This document shows positions 32,076 to 40,807 of a DNA stretch of 64,000 nt, in pieces (the stretch's first letter is position 1; every line of letters begins with the position of its first letter). The notes under the pieces were generated by a model. That model saw nothing but the letters and a program-made list of their open reading frames with translations. It made no database searches and was not told where the DNA came from. The translations under genes were made by a program, and so were the position numbers. Source of the stretch: an uncultured Bacteroidia bacterium (GTDB lineage Bacteria; Bacteroidota; Bacteroidia; Bacteroidales; F082); NCBI GenBank assembly GCA_902774365.1, contig CACYHX010000004.1, positions 29,066 to 93,065 on the forward strand, read 5' to 3'.

Positions 32076-33164
32076 ATGAATACCATAGAAAAAAGAAGCA
32101 TCTCCGACAGGCTGTTCGCTTTCTTCACGGACAGCGCTGTGATGAGCATCGCCATCGCGCTCAGTACGGTATTCGTGTTTTTGAGCGGCTACAAGCTGAA
32201 AAGCAACATCTTTTTGTATCTCGACGGCTTCTTCACCATATTCTTCTTTATTGAGGCCTTGGTGAAGATCACCTGCTCAAACCCTGGCCCAGGGAAAACC
32301 TCGCTGCGAGAGAAGTTCCGCTACTATTGGTTCGGAAAATTCGACGTAGAAAAGCAAAAGGAGAAAAGGGCAGCCAAGGTAGAAGACACCGATGCAGAAG
32401 AAGAAAAAATCAAAGCCTACCGAAACAAGCAATACGAGAAGAGAAAGGCCAAAGAGAAAAAGCGGAAGAAGAGTCTCCTCAGAAAACATATCGGGTCTTT
32501 GTTGTTCTGCGACGACGGCGAGACCAGCCACTGGAACCAATTCGATTTTATCATCACCCTCATCGCACTCCCGTCGCTGCTCAACATCTTCCTTGAAATC
32601 TCCATCCAGACGGAGCTACTCCTCTCCCTCAGGGCTTTGCGTGTGTTCAGGGCTTTGCGTATCGCCAAAGCCGCAAGGATCATGCGTTACATTCCCGACA
32701 TCGAGAAGCTCATCCAAGGCCTCAAGGCAGCACTCAAGTCATGCCTCGTGGTGGTGATGGGATTTATAGTCTTATTGCTCATCACGTCCATTCTCTCCTC
32801 CACTTTGTTTGGAGAGTTTGCCCCTCAGTATTTCAGCAATCCAGGGCAATCGTTGTATTCCACTTTCCGACTATTCACGGTCGAGGGATGGTTTGAAATC
32901 CCCGATGCCATCGCAGCAAATAGCTCACCTGGAATGGGGGTTTTCGCGAAAATCTATTTCTCCTTGTTCCTCTTCGGTGGCGGAATCATCGGCGTCTCAC
33001 TTATCAACTCGTTCTTTGTCGACGCCATGGCCGAGGATAACAACGAAGACGTGCTCATCAAGTTGGAAGAAATGGAGGCCATGATGAAGGAGATGCAAGA
33101 AAAGATCGACAAAAAAGAAGAGAAAGAAGAGAAAAACGAACAAACAGATAAAACATCACAATAA
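32076..33164 (+). CDS. Voltage-gated-type ion transporter (six-segment, sodium-channel-like)
   Basis: The 362-residue protein has S1-S6-like segments. S4 (about 185-206) has regularly spaced arginines (LRALRVFRALRIAKAARIMR). The pore loop reads FRLFTVEGWFEI (filter TVEGW, 268-272), close to the TLESW of bacterial NaChBac-type channels. Residues 66-155, between S2 and S3, hold a very charged insertion (repeated Lys/Glu, about 90-135). The C-terminus (320-360) is an acidic/basic coiled coil, as in bacterial sodium channels. The stop is immediately followed by the ATG of the carboxylase gene, suggesting one transcript. Confidence 0.8.
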   Translation: MNTIEKRSISDRLFAFFTDSAVMSIAIALSTVFVFLSGYKLKSNIFLYLDGFFTIFFFIEALVKITCSNPGPGKTSLREKFRYYWFGKFDVEKQKEKRAAKVEDTDAEEEKIKAYRNKQYEKRKAKEKKRKKSLLRKHIGSLLFCDDGETSHWNQFDFIITLIALPSLLNIFLEISIQTELLLSLRALRVFRALRIAKAARIMRYIPDIEKLIQGLKAALKSCLVVVMGFIVLLLITSILSSTLFGEFAPQYFSNPGQSLYSTFRLFTVEGWFEIPDAIAANSSPGMGVFAKIYFSLFLFGGGIIGVSLINSFFVDAMAEDNNEDVLIKLEEMEAMMKEMQEKIDKKEEKEEKNEQTDKTSQ

Positions 33165-34931
33165 ATGAAAAAAGAAGTCAAATTCAGCCTGGTTTACCGC
33201 GACATGTGGCAGTCGTCAGGCAAATACGTGCCACGTAAGGACCAGCTAGAGCAAATCGCTCCCTTGATCATCGACATGGGCTGTTTCGACCGTGTGGAGA
33301 CCAACGGCGGCGCTGCTGAGCAAGTCAACCTGCTCTACGGCGAGAACCCGAACCCGTCAGTCCGCGCCTTCACTGCTGCCTTGCACAAAGGCGGTATCGA
33401 ATGCCACATGCTCGATCGCGCACTCAACGCCTTGCGCATGAACCCTGTTCCCGCCGACGTGCGCCAACTGATGTATAAGGTGAAGAAGGCACAAGGTGTC
33501 GACATCACCCGTATCTTCTGCGGCCTCAACGACGTGCGCAACATCATCCCGTCCATCCAATGGGCCAACGAGGCTGGCATGATCTCGCAAGCCGCCATGA
33601 GCATCACCTACTCGCAAGTGCACACTGCCGAGTATTATATGCACATCGCCGACCAACTCATCGAAGCCGGCGCCAAGGAAATCGCACTTAAGGACATGGC
33701 CGGTGTGGGTCGTCCCGTGAGCTTGGGCCGCATCGTCGAACATATCAAGAAAAACCACCCTGAAATCAAGGTGCAGTACCACGGCCACACCACCCCGGGC
33801 CTCTCGATGGCTTCGATGCTTGAGGTGTGCAAGGCTGGCTGCGACTACGTCGACGTGGCTATGGAGCCGCTGTCATGGGGCACCGTCCACCCCGACGTCA
33901 TCAGCGTGCAGGCCATGCTGAAAGATGCCGGTTTCCTCGTGAAAGACATCGACATGAAGACCTATATGGCTGCCCGCAGCATGACGCAGAGCTTTATCGA
34001 CGACTTCCTCGGCTACTGGATCGACCCGCGTAACCGTTACATCAACTCGTTGCTGTTGGGCTGCGGTCTGCCCGGTGGCATGATGGGCTCACTCATGGCC
34101 GACCTCAAACCGGTACACGCCGCCATCAACATGAACCGCAAGAAAGAAGGCCTGCCGGAACTCAGCGAAGACGAGATGCTCGTCGAGCTGTTCCAAGAAG
34201 TGCAGAGCATCTGGCCGAAACTCGGCAACCCGCCTTTGGTGACGCCGTTCAGCCAATACACCAAGAACATCGCCTTGATGAACCTCTTTGCCTTGAGCAA
34301 GGGCGAGCCGCGTTACGAAACCAGTATCGACCCCGCCGCTTGGGACATGATCCTCGGCAAGGCAGGCAAGCTGCCAGGCACCCTCGCCCCCGAAATCGTG
34401 GAGCTGGCCAAGAAGAAAGGCTTCGAGTTCTTCACTGGCAACCCGCAGGACAACTACCCGAACGCCCTCCCGCATTTCATTGAAGAGATGAAGAAAGAAG
34501 GCTGGGACCGCGGTCAGGACGACGAAGAGCTGTTCGAGTTCGCCATGCACGAGAAACAATACCGTGAGTACAAGTCGGGCGAGGCCAAGCGCCGCTTCAA
34601 CCAAGAGCTGGAAGCCAAGATGAAGGCCAAGTTCGAGAAGGCTGGCGGCGAGGCCAAGATCCCGGACCTCCGTGCCTTGCGTCATCCCAACGCCGAACCT
34701 GTCATCGCTCCCGTCAGCGGCATCGTGATGTGGGAAGTCGACTTCGACGACAAGAGCATCGCTCCCGCTCCCGGCAAGGTCTACAAGGAAGGAGACCTGC
34801 TGTGCGCCATCAACAGCGAGCACGGCATGGAACCCGTCTATGCCTTGTGGCCTGGCAAGATTGTGGAAGCCACGGCTGACCAAGGCAAGCGCGTCGCCAA
34901 AGGCGAGACGATTGCATTTATTGAGAAATAA
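33165..34931 (+). CDS. Carboxyltransferase (OadA/pyruvate carboxylase subunit B type) with lysine-less biotinyl-like domain
   Basis: The 588-residue protein has a carboxyltransferase TIM barrel (about 8-280) with metal-binding YRDMWQS (Asp13), the carbamylated-lysine motif ALKDMAG (Lys176) and HGHTTPG (His206, His208). A conserved carboxylase domain (about 280-480) and a biotinyl/lipoyl-like domain (about 515-588) follow. In the last domain the usual EAMKM attachment site reads SEHGME (551-556), with Gly554 where the biotin-accepting Lys belongs. The protein may use a separate biotin carrier or have changed role. Family members move carboxyl groups between oxaloacetate, pyruvate or methylmalonyl-CoA and biotin. 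Confidence 0.82.
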   Translation: MKKEVKFSLVYRDMWQSSGKYVPRKDQLEQIAPLIIDMGCFDRVETNGGAAEQVNLLYGENPNPSVRAFTAALHKGGIECHMLDRALNALRMNPVPADVRQLMYKVKKAQGVDITRIFCGLNDVRNIIPSIQWANEAGMISQAAMSITYSQVHTAEYYMHIADQLIEAGAKEIALKDMAGVGRPVSLGRIVEHIKKNHPEIKVQYHGHTTPGLSMASMLEVCKAGCDYVDVAMEPLSWGTVHPDVISVQAMLKDAGFLVKDIDMKTYMAARSMTQSFIDDFLGYWIDPRNRYINSLLLGCGLPGGMMGSLMADLKPVHAAINMNRKKEGLPELSEDEMLVELFQEVQSIWPKLGNPPLVTPFSQYTKNIALMNLFALSKGEPRYETSIDPAAWDMILGKAGKLPGTLAPEIVELAKKKGFEFFTGNPQDNYPNALPHFIEEMKKEGWDRGQDDEELFEFAMHEKQYREYKSGEAKRRFNQELEAKMKAKFEKAGGEAKIPDLRALRHPNAEPVIAPVSGIVMWEVDFDDKSIAPAPGKVYKEGDLLCAINSEHGMEPVYALWPGKIVEATADQGKRVAKGETIAFIEK

Positions 34932-35073
34932 ACACAATTCGGCCTGTAGAGACGTGGCACACCGCGTCTCTACAAGGATCGAATATCATTCTGGCACGGA
35001 ATTTGTAAAATGCCGTGCGGTTCAAAAAGAATCAATTAAAACAACAAATTATTAACCTAAAATCAACATCAAA
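34932..35073 (+). other. Intergenic stretch with a repeat and a hairpin
   Basis: This 142-bp gap holds the family-1 repeat (34945-34974) and a GCACGG...CCGTGC hairpin near 34994-35020. No promoter consensus was clear. Confidence 0.4.
34945..34974. repeat. Family-1 palindromic repeat (divergent copy)
   Basis: TGTAGAGACG...CGCGTCTCTACA, 14 bp beyond the carboxylase stop. Centre and one arm differ from the other copies, but the TAGAGACG/CGTCTCTA ends are kept. Confidence 0.7.
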
Positions 35074-35616
35074 ATGAAGAAATTATTCTTAGTCTTAGCC
35101 CTTGCTTTTGCAGGTATTTTCACCGCTAACGCTCAAGTATGGATTGGCGGATCGACTTCGGTTTTTGCTGGCAAAGACCACGCAAAGTTTACCATTGCTC
35201 CAGAGGTAGGATATAGCTTCCCGAACACCAAATGGACCATTGCCATAGGTGCCAACTACGCTATGGATTACACTAAATACACCGACATTTTCAACACCGT
35301 CCACAAAGACTACACCCACGCCCTCATTCTCTCTCCTTATGTCCGTTACAGCATCTGCAACATTGAAAAGTTCGCCATGTTCCTCGACCTCACCGGTGAT
35401 TTCGACGTATTGAGCGATAACTTTGGTTACAGAGTCGCCTTGCAACCCGGCATCGCATGGATGGCCACCAAACATTGGACCGCAGCCTTCCGCTTCGGTA
35501 TCTTAGGATACAACCACTGCGACGCTTTTTGCGAGAATCCTTTACTGCCTGAATACGGATTCCACCTCGGTTTTGCCGCTGCAGCTCCTTCATTCGGATT
35601 GTATTACAACTTCTAA
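35074..35616 (+). CDS. Small outer-membrane beta-barrel-like protein
   Basis: The 180-residue protein has a signal peptide ending near TANAQ, then alternating beta strands (VWIGGSTSVFAGK, FTIAPEVGYSF, TWAIAIGANYAM-like) and a C-terminal GLYYNF ending in Phe, typical of barrel proteins. No binding motif is visible. It is followed by a terminator and then a paralogue (35679), so the pair arose by tandem duplication but the genes are separately terminated. Confidence 0.75.
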   Translation: MKKLFLVLALAFAGIFTANAQVWIGGSTSVFAGKDHAKFTIAPEVGYSFPNTKWTIAIGANYAMDYTKYTDIFNTVHKDYTHALILSPYVRYSICNIEKFAMFLDLTGDFDVLSDNFGYRVALQPGIAWMATKHWTAAFRFGILGYNHCDAFCENPLLPEYGFHLGFAAAAPSFGLYYNF

Positions 35617-35628
35617 ATCATAAATAAC

Positions 35629-35667
35629 AGAAAGGGACGCAAGATTATGCGTCCCTTTCTATTTTTT
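35629..35667 (+). terminator. Terminator between the two barrel genes
   Basis: AGAAAGGGACGCA and TGCGTCCCTTTCT arms, 13 bp perfect, followed by T residues. Confidence 0.85.
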
Positions 35668-35678
35668 GCAAAGTCACT

Positions 35679-36185
35679 ATGAAGAAACTTCTTCTCCTTC
35701 TTGCCTTTGTCGTTACAATTTCATACTCCACACAAGCACAGGTCTGGGTCGGCGGCAGCGTCAACGGCTTTTTCAACAAGGAAACCAAGACCTTCGCCAT
35801 CGCCCCCGACGTGGGCTACGCCATCCCTAACACGCCTTTCTCCGTGGCTTGTGCCCTTGAATACCAAGGCTCATTCACAAACGGCGAAGCCTACTCCCAT
35901 AGCCTAACCGTGTCACCCTATTTCCGCTACGACATCTGCGATATAGGGGAGCGCTTCAGCATGTTCGTCGACCTCTGCTCCGACATTGAAGTGCTCGATT
36001 TCCATTTCTTCGACGTCGGCCTGTCGCCAGGCATCTCCTTCAACCTCACAGACCATTGGTCAGCTGAATTCAGCTATGGCTTTCTAGGCTACCAAAGGGA
36101 AAAGAACGACGACGCCATAGAGCATAACTTCGTGCTGGATTTCAAGGCCTCTGCAGCCGAATTTGGAATCTATTACAACTTCTGA
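35679..36185 (+). CDS. Small outer-membrane beta-barrel-like protein, paralogue
   Basis: The 168-residue protein shares with the preceding gene the signal peptide style (ending STQAQ), the VWVGGSVNGFF start, FAIAPDVGYAIPNTPFSVACALEYQ-type strands (core AIAPDVGYAIPNTPF) and the C-terminal FGIYYNF. Only 12 bp separate its ATG from the terminator before it, so its promoter may overlap that hairpin or transcripts may read through. Function unknown. Confidence 0.75.
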   Translation: MKKLLLLLAFVVTISYSTQAQVWVGGSVNGFFNKETKTFAIAPDVGYAIPNTPFSVACALEYQGSFTNGEAYSHSLTVSPYFRYDICDIGERFSMFVDLCSDIEVLDFHFFDVGLSPGISFNLTDHWSAEFSYGFLGYQREKNDDAIEHNFVLDFKASAAEFGIYYNF

Positions 36186-36215
36186 CACAAGAAGTTTTAC
36201 GGCATCATCAGAAAC

Positions 36216-36241
36216 AAAGCTACCTTCGGGTAGCTTTTTTT
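36216..36241 (+). terminator. Terminator with TTCG loop after the second barrel gene
   Basis: AAAGCTACC-TTCG-GGTAGCTTT followed by T residues. Confidence 0.85.
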
Positions 36242-36272
36242 GTTGTTTTAAACAGAATCCTTTGTAACTTTG
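36239..36272 (+). promoter_or_regulatory. Promoter of the GH31 gene
   Basis: TTTG (36239-36242) or TTG (36243-36245) and TAACTTTG (36265-36272), spacing 19-22 bp. About 20 nt of leader precede the ATG at 36292. The -33 region overlaps the preceding terminator tail. Confidence 0.6.
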
Positions 36273-36291
36273 CTGCAAAATCATCAGCACC

Positions 36292-38796
36292 ATGAAAAGA
36301 CTCCTTACACTCTCACTGCTTATGCTTTTGGCAGTAGGACTCCGCGCCCAAAGCAAGAACATCGCCTACCAAGACGAGACCGTACGCTTTACCGTCATCA
36401 CCGATGGCGCCATCCGCATGGAATACGCCCCCAACGGTCATTTCGTCGACAACGCTTCGCAGGTGGCGGTCATCCGCGACTATCCCGCCGTGGACTTCAA
36501 GGTCAAAGAAGGCAAGACCATTGAAATCACCACTACCAAGCTGAAACTGAAATACAAGAAAGGCAGCGGGGCTTTCACTGCAGATAACTTGAGCATCAGT
36601 TCGTTGAAAGGCGTTGTGCCAAGCTTCACATGGAAGCCCGGCATGGTACAAGAGCACAACCTGAAAGGCACCTATCGCACCTTGGACCGCTACAATGGAG
36701 AAATCCGCAGTGGCACGACGGACGAAAAGATGCCCATTGAAGACGGCATCTTGGCCACCGACGGATGGACGCTCATCGACGACTCGCAGAGCTACCTCTT
36801 CGACAACAGCGACTGGCCCTGGGTGATGGAACGCGAGAGCCTCGACAACCAAGACTGGTACTTCATGGGCTACGGCCACGACTACAAGCAAGCCTTGAAA
36901 GACTTCACCGTCTTCGCTGGCAAGGTGCCGTTGCCGCCACGCTATGCCTTTGGCTACTGGTGGTCGCGCTTCTGGGCTTATAGCGACAAGGAACTCCGCG
37001 ACTTGGTGAAGAAGTTCGACCAATACGACATCCCCATCGATGTACTTGTCATCGACATGGACTGGCATTACACCGAGCCAGGCAAAGGCAACTGGACCGG
37101 TTGGACCTGGAACAAGAAACTCTTCCCCGACTACACCCGTCTCATCGCCGACATGCACCGCCGCGACATCCGCACCACACTCAACCTGCATCCCGCCGGT
37201 GGCGTGGAGTCTTTCGAGGAATGCTATGACGAGTTCGCCGCCTATATACAACTTGACACCACAGGACGGCCATACATCCCATGGCAAGGCTCCGACAAAC
37301 GCTATATGTCGGCACTATTCGACGTCATCCTGAAACCCATGGAACGGAACGGCATCGACTTCTGGTGGCTCGACTGGCAACATTGGCTCAACGACAAGCA
37401 ACTTACCAACTTGAGCGTCACCTGGTGGATCAACTACTGCTTCTTCTCCAACTTCGAGCGCACCCGCGACACACGTCCTATGCTCTATCACCGTTGGGGC
37501 GGCTTGGGCAACCACCGTTATCAAATCGGTTTCTCGGGCGATGCCATCATCTCGTGGCAAGGTCTTGATTTCCAACCCTATTTCAACTCAACGGCAAGCA
37601 ATGTGTTGTATGGCTTCTGGAGCCACGACATCGGTGGCCACTGCGGCAACGAACTCACTCCTGAGCTCTATGCTCGCTGGATGCAGTTTGGCGCTTTGAG
37701 TCCCATCTTGCGCAGCCATTCCACCAAAGACGCCGCCATCAAGAAAGAGCCATGGACCTTCCCCGTAGAATACACCGACATCATCCGCAACACCATCCAA
37801 CAACGCCGTCAGATGATTCCTTACATCTACACCATGGCACGCAAGGCACACGACGAAGGCCTCTCGCTCTGCCGTCCGCTCTACTACGATTGGCCTGACT
37901 GTCCTGAAGCCTACAGTTTCCGCAACGAATATATGTTTGGCGACGACATGCTGGTGGCGCCCATCACCGCCCCGATGGAAGGCAACTTCTCCACCCTCGA
38001 CATCTGGCTGCCACAAGGCAGTTGGTACGAAGCGTGTACGGGCACGATGCTGCAAGGCGGCCAGGTGGTGACACGTAATTTCATGATCGACGAATACCCG
38101 CTCTATGTGAAAGCAGGCGCCATCATTCCGCAATACACCGACTGCCATCAACACGTGGGTGGCACTGATTGGACACAGTTCGACCTGATGATTTATCCCG
38201 GTGCCGATGGTGACTTCACCATGTATTACGATGACGGTGACGACAAGAACTACGACGAAAACAACATGTGGGTCAGATTCCAAACCTCGAGGCAAGAGAA
38301 CACTTGTTTGGTCAGCATCAACCCTGCCGAGGGCAACTACATCCCTGCCTCACGCAACATCACGCTGAAGTTTGTGGCCTCCGATGTGCCCGAGCATGTC
38401 TACTACAACGACAAGGAAATCGGATGGGAATACGACGGAGAGAACTTTAATCTCGTTGTGGCACTGCCTGAAGGGAACTGGAAAGACAAGACCGACATCC
38501 GCGTAGAATACCAGAAAAACAGCACCTTTAACTTGACTGACGGCACACTGGGCAACTATCATCGCGCTGTCAAGGCCATCGCTGAACTGAAAAACCACAA
38601 GGCCAACCTTGATCTGAACGACGCCTTAGGCCTCTTTGGTAGTCTCGGCCAACAAGTGACCTATTTCCCGAACACGCTGCATGAAAGCGTCGACAGTTTC
38701 CGCCAGTATTTCAACGACATCGATACCTCCCTGAATGAGCAAAAAGGCATGGATGAAGAACTCAAGACCTGGTTCAAGGGACAGGTGGGGAAATAA
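36292..38796 (+). CDS. Glycoside hydrolase family 31 (alpha-glucosidase type)
   Basis: The 834-residue protein has a signal peptide (ending near GLRAQ), an N-terminal beta-sandwich (galactose-mutarotase-like, about 25-220), a TIM barrel and C-terminal beta domains. The nucleophile is Asp361 in FWWLDWQHW, and the acid/base is probably Asp417 in FSGDAIISWQG. GH31 enzymes release alpha-linked glucose or xylose from oligosaccharides. An additional C-terminal helical tail of about 100 residues (from about 735) is not part of the core. It is periplasmic or surface-located. The convergent glgB gene ends at the next base, so the two 3' ends abut. Confidence 0.9.
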   Translation: MKRLLTLSLLMLLAVGLRAQSKNIAYQDETVRFTVITDGAIRMEYAPNGHFVDNASQVAVIRDYPAVDFKVKEGKTIEITTTKLKLKYKKGSGAFTADNLSISSLKGVVPSFTWKPGMVQEHNLKGTYRTLDRYNGEIRSGTTDEKMPIEDGILATDGWTLIDDSQSYLFDNSDWPWVMERESLDNQDWYFMGYGHDYKQALKDFTVFAGKVPLPPRYAFGYWWSRFWAYSDKELRDLVKKFDQYDIPIDVLVIDMDWHYTEPGKGNWTGWTWNKKLFPDYTRLIADMHRRDIRTTLNLHPAGGVESFEECYDEFAAYIQLDTTGRPYIPWQGSDKRYMSALFDVILKPMERNGIDFWWLDWQHWLNDKQLTNLSVTWWINYCFFSNFERTRDTRPMLYHRWGGLGNHRYQIGFSGDAIISWQGLDFQPYFNSTASNVLYGFWSHDIGGHCGNELTPELYARWMQFGALSPILRSHSTKDAAIKKEPWTFPVEYTDIIRNTIQQRRQMIPYIYTMARKAHDEGLSLCRPLYYDWPDCPEAYSFRNEYMFGDDMLVAPITAPMEGNFSTLDIWLPQGSWYEACTGTMLQGGQVVTRNFMIDEYPLYVKAGAIIPQYTDCHQHVGGTDWTQFDLMIYPGADGDFTMYYDDGDDKNYDENNMWVRFQTSRQENTCLVSINPAEGNYIPASRNITLKFVASDVPEHVYYNDKEIGWEYDGENFNLVVALPEGNWKDKTDIRVEYQKNSTFNLTDGTLGNYHRAVKAIAELKNHKANLDLNDALGLFGSLGQQVTYFPNTLHESVDSFRQYFNDIDTSLNEQKGMDEELKTWFKGQVGK

Positions 38797-40794
38797 TCAA
38801 ACCCGCTGGTACACCGTCGCCACACGGCTGACATTGTAGACCTTCATCGTAATGTTGTCGCCTTTCTTTTCTGAGGGAAACTTCACGCTTGCATCGATAT
38901 TATCGAAGCCACCGAAAACCTTGTCGTCGGTAGTGAGGATGATACGGTAATCACCCGTCTGCTTCACGGGGATGACATAATCGGGGATGGATTTCGGACC
39001 CCAGTTGAAGACAAAGATCAGGTTGCCGCGTTCGTAGACGACGGTCTTGTTGTCCTCGTCGGCATAGAGCATCCACGCGGGCGGTGCCTGCATCACGGGA
39101 TGATGTTTCACAAAGTCGAGCATGGCCTTGTCGAAGGCTCCCATGAATCGGTACTTGAGGTTTTCGTTGTCCACCAATGACCACTGGCGACGGGCATAAT
39201 GGTAGCTCCAGCCGTTGTCGAGGCGCGGAAAGTCAATCCATTCCGGATGGCCAAACTCATTGCCCATGAAATTGAGCCAAGCCTCACCGCCTAAAGTGAG
39301 TGTGAAGAGGCGAATCATCTTGTGCAAGGCGATGCCACGGTCGACGCACAGTGAGGGTGTGTCAAGGCCCATGGAAGTGTACATCTCCTTATCCATCAGG
39401 CGGAAGGCTATGGTTTTGTCACCCACCAGTGCCTGGTCGTGGCTCTCAGCGTATGCCACCGTCTTGGTCTGCGGCAGGTGGTTGGTCATGGTGAAGAAGA
39501 AGTTCTTCATGTTCCATTGCTCCTCTGGCTCGTCTTTCAATATCTTAATCCAAAAATCGGGCAGGCCCATGCCCAAGCGGTAGTCGAAGCCCATGCCGCC
39601 ATCGGCAATGGGGTTGCAAAGGCCCGGCATGCCACTCACATCCTCCGCAATGGTGACGGCCTGAGGATTCAGCTCGTGACAAAGTGTGTTGGCCAATTGC
39701 AAGTAAGTCACCGCATCGGCGTCCACGTTTTCGTTGAAGTATTTCTCAGGCGCATCGAAGGTCGTATCAATGCCGTGGTTAAGATAAAGCATCGAGGTCA
39801 CGCCGTCGAAACGGAAGCCGTCGAAGCGGAACTCCTCCAACCAGTAGCGAACATTGGAAAGCAGGAATTGCAAGGTCTCCTCCTTGCCGTAGTTGAAAAG
39901 TTTGGAGTCCCAGAGGTCGTGGTTACCACGAGGACCAGGGTGCAGGTATTGGCTGTCGGAGCCATCGAAGAGGTTGATGCCCTCGCGGATGTTCTTCACC
40001 GTGTGGGAATGCACGAGGTCCATGATGACCAGCATGCCCATGCCGTGAGCCGTGTCGATGAGTTCCTTCAGCTCCTCGGGCGTACCGAAACGCGAGCTCG
40101 GAGCAAAGAAATTGGAGACATGATAGCCAAACGAGCCATAATAGGGGTGTTCGGCAATGGCCATGAGCTGGATGGCGTTGTAGCCGTCAGCCTTGATGCG
40201 TGGCAATATCTTTTCGGTAAACTCCTTGTACGTCCCAACCCTCTCCTCTTCTTGTGCCATGCCGACATGCGTCTCATAAATCAACAGAGGCTCGTCTTTC
40301 AACTGCGGCGCAGCGTGCTTATATATATAAGGTGTAGGCGGATTCCAAAACTGACCTGCGAAATCCTTGCTAACTTCGTCCTGAATCACGCGCTTGATAT
40401 ACACGGGGATACGTTCATGTTCACCGATTTGCGACTGCACCAGCACCTTCAGCTTGCTGCCGTGCACCAATCGGTTGGCAAACTCACTATCGGGCAGAAA
40501 TATTTCCCAAAGGCCGTTGCCGGCCAACTCCAGAGGAAACTCATAGCGGTTCCAGTTGTTGAAGTCGCCCATCAGCGAGAGGTAATGTGCGGCAGGGGCC
40601 CATTCACGGTACCACCAACCATGGCGGCGCTTGTCATAGTTGAAGCCCAAAAACTGGTGTGCCGTGGCAAAGGTCTTGAGGCTGCCATAACGGTTTTTGA
40701 TGTCCGACAGGCGCTGTTCGTAGCGATCGTGGCGTTGGTCCACCAACTTACTGACAGGGTCTAACCAATGGTCTTGTTCAACGAGGGGAAGCAT
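38797..40794 (-). CDS. glgB: 1,4-alpha-glucan branching enzyme
   Basis: The 665-residue product starts MLPLVEQDHW; 28 extra in-frame codons upstream would overlap the next gene and are rejected. It has an N-terminal CBM48-like domain (about 20-150, NKRRHGWWYREWAPAA-type region with WYREWAPAA), a GH13 barrel with DGFRFDGVTSML (nucleophile Asp), TIAEDVSGMP (Glu) and YAESHDQALVGDKT, and a C-terminal beta domain. It forms alpha-1,6 branches in glycogen. It is 13 bp downstream of the alpha-amylase gene on the same strand, a glycogen or starch handling pair. Confidence 0.92.
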   Translation of the reverse strand: MLPLVEQDHWLDPVSKLVDQRHDRYEQRLSDIKNRYGSLKTFATAHQFLGFNYDKRRHGWWYREWAPAAHYLSLMGDFNNWNRYEFPLELAGNGLWEIFLPDSEFANRLVHGSKLKVLVQSQIGEHERIPVYIKRVIQDEVSKDFAGQFWNPPTPYIYKHAAPQLKDEPLLIYETHVGMAQEEERVGTYKEFTEKILPRIKADGYNAIQLMAIAEHPYYGSFGYHVSNFFAPSSRFGTPEELKELIDTAHGMGMLVIMDLVHSHTVKNIREGINLFDGSDSQYLHPGPRGNHDLWDSKLFNYGKEETLQFLLSNVRYWLEEFRFDGFRFDGVTSMLYLNHGIDTTFDAPEKYFNENVDADAVTYLQLANTLCHELNPQAVTIAEDVSGMPGLCNPIADGGMGFDYRLGMGLPDFWIKILKDEPEEQWNMKNFFFTMTNHLPQTKTVAYAESHDQALVGDKTIAFRLMDKEMYTSMGLDTPSLCVDRGIALHKMIRLFTLTLGGEAWLNFMGNEFGHPEWIDFPRLDNGWSYHYARRQWSLVDNENLKYRFMGAFDKAMLDFVKHHPVMQAPPAWMLYADEDNKTVVYERGNLIFVFNWGPKSIPDYVIPVKQTGDYRIILTTDDKVFGGFDNIDASVKFPSEKKGDNITMKVYNVSRVATVYQRV

Positions 40795-40807
40795 AGCAGT
40801 ATTAGTT

